From: an uncultured Eubacteriales bacterium
GTDB taxonomy: Bacteria; Bacillota; Clostridia; Oscillospirales; Butyricicoccaceae
DNA: 7,437 nt
Direction of reading: 5' to 3'
NCBI GenBank assembly: GCA_934630445.1
Contig: CAKTWY010000121.1
Location: 1 to 7,437, forward strand
A program made the position numbers and the translations under genes. Under the pieces are notes generated by a model. That model searched no databases and had not been told where the DNA came from. It saw only the letters and a list, made by a program, of their open reading frames with translations. This document shows positions 4,628 through 7,437 of the stretch, one piece after another (position 1 is the first letter of the stretch; each line of letters opens with the position of its first letter).

Positions 4628-6787
4628 TCAGTACCGCGCCGCGCCGAAGCTCGTGAGGAGCACCGGGATCAGCCACAGCGCGCAGTAGGCGAAGACATTG
4701 TGCGGCGTCGCTGCCGCGGCGCTGCCGATATACGTCAGGAAAAACATCAGAAGCATCCCCAGCACTGACGCGCAGATGCTGATCGCCGTATTTCTGCGCG
4801 CGGCCCGGTACATACGCCGCCCGCCTGCGATGCAGTCGGCGAGGGCCGGCATTCCGTCGCGCGAGAGGACCGCCGCTGCCGCCTCTGAAAGCGGCGCCTC
4901 CCCCTCCGCCATCGCAAGGCGCTCGGCAAGGTCCGGGTACTCGACGCTCATGTTCTTCAGCCCGTACTTCTGCTCGACCATAATCGAAGTGACGTTAAAA
5001 TCGCGCGAGGCAAGCACGCTCGTCACCTTTGCACGCTTTAAGACGTGAAACGCCCCCAAAACAGCCGGGGATGCCTGATATTTCAAAGCGAATACGCCGG
5101 CAAGCGCGCCGTTTATGGCGACAAACACGCCGCTTTTTAATTTAAGCCCCTCCCGGACTGTCACGCCCATACGCAGAAGGAAATGCAGCGTTCCGACAAG
5201 CACGTTGTTCCCGTCGATCACAGCAGCCACGCCGCCGGCCTCGTAATGCTTCAGCTCCGACACACCGACGGGCTTGATGTACTGGTTCTGCAAAAGCTCG
5301 GCAAACACGCGGTCGAGCGCCGACCCGGACAGGCGGATCGCCCCCGCCGCATACGCAAGCACGCGCTCAAAACTGAAGTTACCGATCACCTTCAGCCCAT
5401 GGATCTGCGCCGCGCCGGCAGGAAAAACGTCTTCATCCGTAACCACCGCTTCACTGCAGCGCGAAAGCTCACGCGCACCGGCAAACCCCGCCACTGCGCC
5501 GCCCATGGTGAAAAGGCGCTTTGCCACCGCATTGGCCGGCATCGCGGCCGCGAGCATCATGCCAAACGGCGCCGCGGCGGATGCAATACCCGCAAGCGAC
5601 CACAAAAACGTATGGGGCGTTCCGCGGCCAAAGGACGCGAGCGCGGCAAAAACAAACATCCCTGTGATGGCCAGCGGCGCATAAAGCAGCGATGCGCGCT
5701 CCATCGTATCCAGTCCGCTCATGCGCTGCAGAAAGAGCTCGACATCATCGCCCTGCGTTTTGTAAAAACGCTTTTTGCGCCCGGCAAGCGGCTCAAAGCG
5801 CACGCCCATCGGCGAAGTGGAAGCGCTCGCAGCTTTGTAGGAGCGCCGTTTGGACGACATGCGCAGGCTCCTGCCCAGAAGGGCGAAAAAGAGCGTTGCA
5901 CAGCTCACCGCGCAAAACGGCAGGTATCCGCCCCATTCCGGATGCGCAATAATGGACACCGCATGCGCCAGCGACGCCGCCGATGAAACGAGCACGACGC
6001 TGTCCATCGTCGGGGCAAATGTCAGAAAGCGGAAAAGCCCGGCTGCCAGGATATCCGAAGCCAGAAGCATACACAACGTCTGACACAGAATGAGCACAAA
6101 CGTATAAAGAAACGGCGCCGAAAGGTACGAAAAGCCAAACGGCAGCGGCAGCGCATACGTCGGACCGAACGTCATATACGCTGCAATAAGTAAAAACGGC
6201 AGGGTCAGCGCCGCACGCGCACCGTAAGAGCGCGCTTTGCGCGCAGTCGACATTGCCGCTGCCGGCAGGGCATAGTACTCCTCCTCGTCAAAGTCGTACG
6301 CCCGATGGTGCTTCGGCTTATCTGCAGGAGTCAGCACCCTGCGCAGAAATGCACCCAAAGCCGCAAACGGATTTTGCCGCGGCCCGCTTGGCGCCTCATA
6401 ATCCAGATCGTCGTCCTGGTATATTTCCTCGTCCTCTTCCTGCGGCGGAAGGGGCGGGATGCGCCGCATTGCAGCGCGCGCAGGCATCTCCGACGCGTCC
6501 GGCTCATCGGCAATCTGCCCGGTCAGATCCACGGTCGGCTCGTCGTCCTCGTCGTCCTCATCCGCCTGCGCAATGCGCACCGCTCCCTTGGGTACGCGCG
6601 GCGCAGCGGCGGAGTCGCCCGCTGTCTGCCGCGGCGCTTCCGCCTTTTCCGCATGCGGCGGCACGCAGGCCGCTCCCTCCTGCGGCATGTCGCGAAACTC
6701 AGCGATGATCTCCTCTACGGAGAAGGTGTACTCCTCCTCTGCCGGCGCCTGCACGATATGCTCTTTTTCATCCTGCTGACGCAGCAT
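4628..6787 (-). CDS. Membrane protein with degenerate P1B-type ATPase architecture; function unknown
   Basis: This 719-residue protein is not a named family to me. Residues 1-170 are low-complexity, acidic and probably disordered (DEDDEDDEP at 77-85), with a short motif FSVEEIIAEF at 22-31. Hydrophobic spans lie near 193-210, 222-250, 262-282, 287-305, 366-385, 393-420, 667-687 and 697-714. This 4+2+2 pattern, with a large soluble part (about 425-660) before the last pair, is that of heavy-metal P-type ATPases. Family landmarks can be aligned but are broken. The CPC position in the sixth span reads APF (406-408), DKTGTLT reads DEDVFPA (451-457), and the TGDN region reads ASRDFN (593-598). The actuator domain with TGES is cut to about 60 residues, and the GDGxND segment appears deleted. 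VFVAINGALAGVFAL (554-568) and GNNVLVGTLHFL (526-537) still resemble the P and N domains. I infer a non-pumping relative. The start is supported by GGAGGAG just upstream, though the spacing is short (about 5 bases from GGAGG). It may be co-transcribed with rlmB. Confidence 0.8.
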   Translation of the reverse strand: MLRQQDEKEHIVQAPAEEEYTFSVEEIIAEFRDMPQEGAACVPPHAEKAEAPRQTAGDSAAAPRVPKGAVRIAQADEDDEDDEPTVDLTGQIADEPDASEMPARAAMRRIPPLPPQEEDEEIYQDDDLDYEAPSGPRQNPFAALGAFLRRVLTPADKPKHHRAYDFDEEEYYALPAAAMSTARKARSYGARAALTLPFLLIAAYMTFGPTYALPLPFGFSYLSAPFLYTFVLILCQTLCMLLASDILAAGLFRFLTFAPTMDSVVLVSSAASLAHAVSIIAHPEWGGYLPFCAVSCATLFFALLGRSLRMSSKRRSYKAASASTSPMGVRFEPLAGRKKRFYKTQGDDVELFLQRMSGLDTMERASLLYAPLAITGMFVFAALASFGRGTPHTFLWSLAGIASAAAPFGMMLAAAMPANAVAKRLFTMGGAVAGFAGARELSRCSEAVVTDEDVFPAGAAQIHGLKVIGNFSFERVLAYAAGAIRLSGSALDRVFAELLQNQYIKPVGVSELKHYEAGGVAAVIDGNNVLVGTLHFLLRMGVTVREGLKLKSGVFVAINGALAGVFALKYQASPAVLGAFHVLKRAKVTSVLASRDFNVTSIMVEQKYGLKNMSVEYPDLAERLAMAEGEAPLSEAAAAVLSRDGMPALADCIAGGRRMYRAARRNTAISICASVLGMLLMFFLTYIGSAAAATPHNVFAYCALWLIPVLLTSFGAARY

Positions 6788-6846
6788 GCTCTCCTCCGTT
6801 TAACTGTCACGCCGCCCGGTCCGAAGCCAACCCTTACGGGTCGTTT
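6788..6846 (-). other. Short rlmB to membrane-protein spacer with a small hairpin
   Basis: The 59-base spacer contains ACCC-GTAA-GGGT (minus strand, about 6832-6843), a 4-bp stem with a GNRA-type loop and no following T-run. It is too weak to be a terminator. No -35/-10 pair with normal spacing is visible. Both observations fit read-through from rlmB. Confidence 0.4.
6791..6797 (-). promoter_or_regulatory. Ribosome binding site of the P-type-ATPase-like gene
   Basis: The minus strand reads GGAGGAG ending three bases before the ATG at 6787. Counted from the GGAGG core the spacing is about 5 bases, slightly short. No other methionine occurs in the first 33 codons, so this start is preferred. 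Confidence 0.7.
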
Positions 6847-7437
6847 TCAGGCCATACGCCTGCGCACCGCTTCAAATAAGATCACGGCCGCAGCGGCTGA
6901 CGCGTTCAGTGAATTGATATGTCCACGCATGGGGATACTGATGATATGGTCGCATTTCTCTCTCACAAGGCGAGAAATGCCTTCTCCTTCCGACCCGATC
7001 ACGATCGCGGTCGGGCCGTCAAACGGCGCGTCATAGATCGCCATATCTCCGCCTGCGTCCGCCCCGAAGACCCAGACGCCGCTCTCCTTCAGCTCATCGA
7101 CTGCGGCTGCAAGGTTCGTCACGCGCCCGACGGGCAGATGCTCGAGCGCGCCGGCAGCCGCTTTGGCGCACGCCGCGTTCAGCCCTGCGCTGCGGCGTTT
7201 TGGGATCAGAACGCCGTGCGCGCCGGCGACCTCGGCGCTGCGGATGATCGCGCCGAGATTGTGCGGATCGGTGATTCCATCGCACAAAACAAGAAGCGGC
7301 GCCTCGCCGCGCTCATGTGCGAGCGCGAGCATATCCGCCATCGAGCGGTAGGCGACTGCGGCCGCGTAAGCGATGATGCCCTGATGCGCGCCAGTGATGC
7401 TCGCCTGGTCGAGTTTGCGCTTGTCGCACTGCACGAC
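6847..7437 (-). CDS. rlmB: 23S rRNA 2'-O-ribose methyltransferase RlmB, 3' part (start lies outside the window)
   Basis: This is a SpoU/TrmH-family (SPOUT) RNA methyltransferase that uses S-adenosylmethionine. Members closest to it (RlmB/YacO) methylate the ribose of G2251 in 23S rRNA. About 196 residues are visible and the frame stays open to the window edge, so the N-terminal L30e-like RNA-binding domain is mostly missing; the GTG near the edge is not the true start. The three SPOUT motifs are all present: motif 1 with DPHNLGAIIRSAEVAGAHG (visible residues about 57-75, with the family's conserved Asn and Arg), motif 2 AIVIGSEGEGISRLV (about 144-158), and motif 3 IPMRGHINSLNASAAAAV (about 168-185), which forms the knotted cofactor site. 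PKRRSAGLNAACAKAAAGA also matches RlmB closely. It ends in TGA. The next gene starts 59 bases on in the same direction with no terminator seen between, so they may share a transcript. A neighbouring TrmH subgroup is possible but less likely. Confidence 0.9.
   Translation of the reverse strand, partial: VVQCDKRKLDQASITGAHQGIIAYAAAVAYRSMADMLALAHERGEAPLLVLCDGITDPHNLGAIIRSAEVAGAHGVLIPKRRSAGLNAACAKAAAGALEHLPVGRVTNLAAAVDELKESGVWVFGADAGGDMAIYDAPFDGPTAIVIGSEGEGISRLVREKCDHIISIPMRGHINSLNASAAAAVILFEAVRRRMA

Overview
The window looks like chromosome of a GC-rich member of the Clostridia (Bacillota). The evidence is the strong AGGAG-type ribosome binding sites, a Bacillus/Clostridium-type SpeA, SpeE and SpeB set, and a YacO-like RlmB. 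The order cannot be fixed from sequence alone; Christensenellales-like or Oscillospirales-like gut lineages are a guess. Every supported gene lies on the minus strand. The large plus-strand open frames, one of 813 codons, are antisense shadows of GC-rich coding sequence.

Reading in the direction of transcription (right to left): 7437-6847 is the 3' part of rlmB, a 23S rRNA 2'-O-methyltransferase. After 59 bases follows a 719-residue membrane protein (6787-4628). It has no assigned function but carries the layout of a P1B-type ATPase with the key catalytic motifs eroded or deleted. Next is a 500-base AT-rich intergenic region (4627-4090). It holds a near-consensus sigma-A promoter, a leader of about 395 nt with many mutually consistent stems, and a very strong intrinsic terminator ending about 60 bases before the next gene.

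Below the terminator lies a compact spermidine operon: speD (4089-3307), speA (3265-1811), speE (1804-953) and speB (963-109). The four genes form a complete route. SpeA makes agmatine from arginine, SpeB makes putrescine and urea from agmatine, SpeD makes decarboxylated S-adenosylmethionine, and SpeE joins putrescine and the aminopropyl group into spermidine. Gaps are 41 and 6 bases, and speE/speB overlap by 11 bases, so co-transcription is very likely. I see no convincing promoter between the terminator and speD, so the operon probably depends on read-through of that terminator. This makes the leader a candidate riboswitch-like attenuator. The alternative is a free-standing structured RNA that merely sits upstream.

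The two items most worth a second look are this unrecognised structured RNA in front of the polyamine operon and the degenerate P-type-ATPase-like protein. The last 108 bases (left end) hold no gene that I can support, only a strong hairpin at the window edge.
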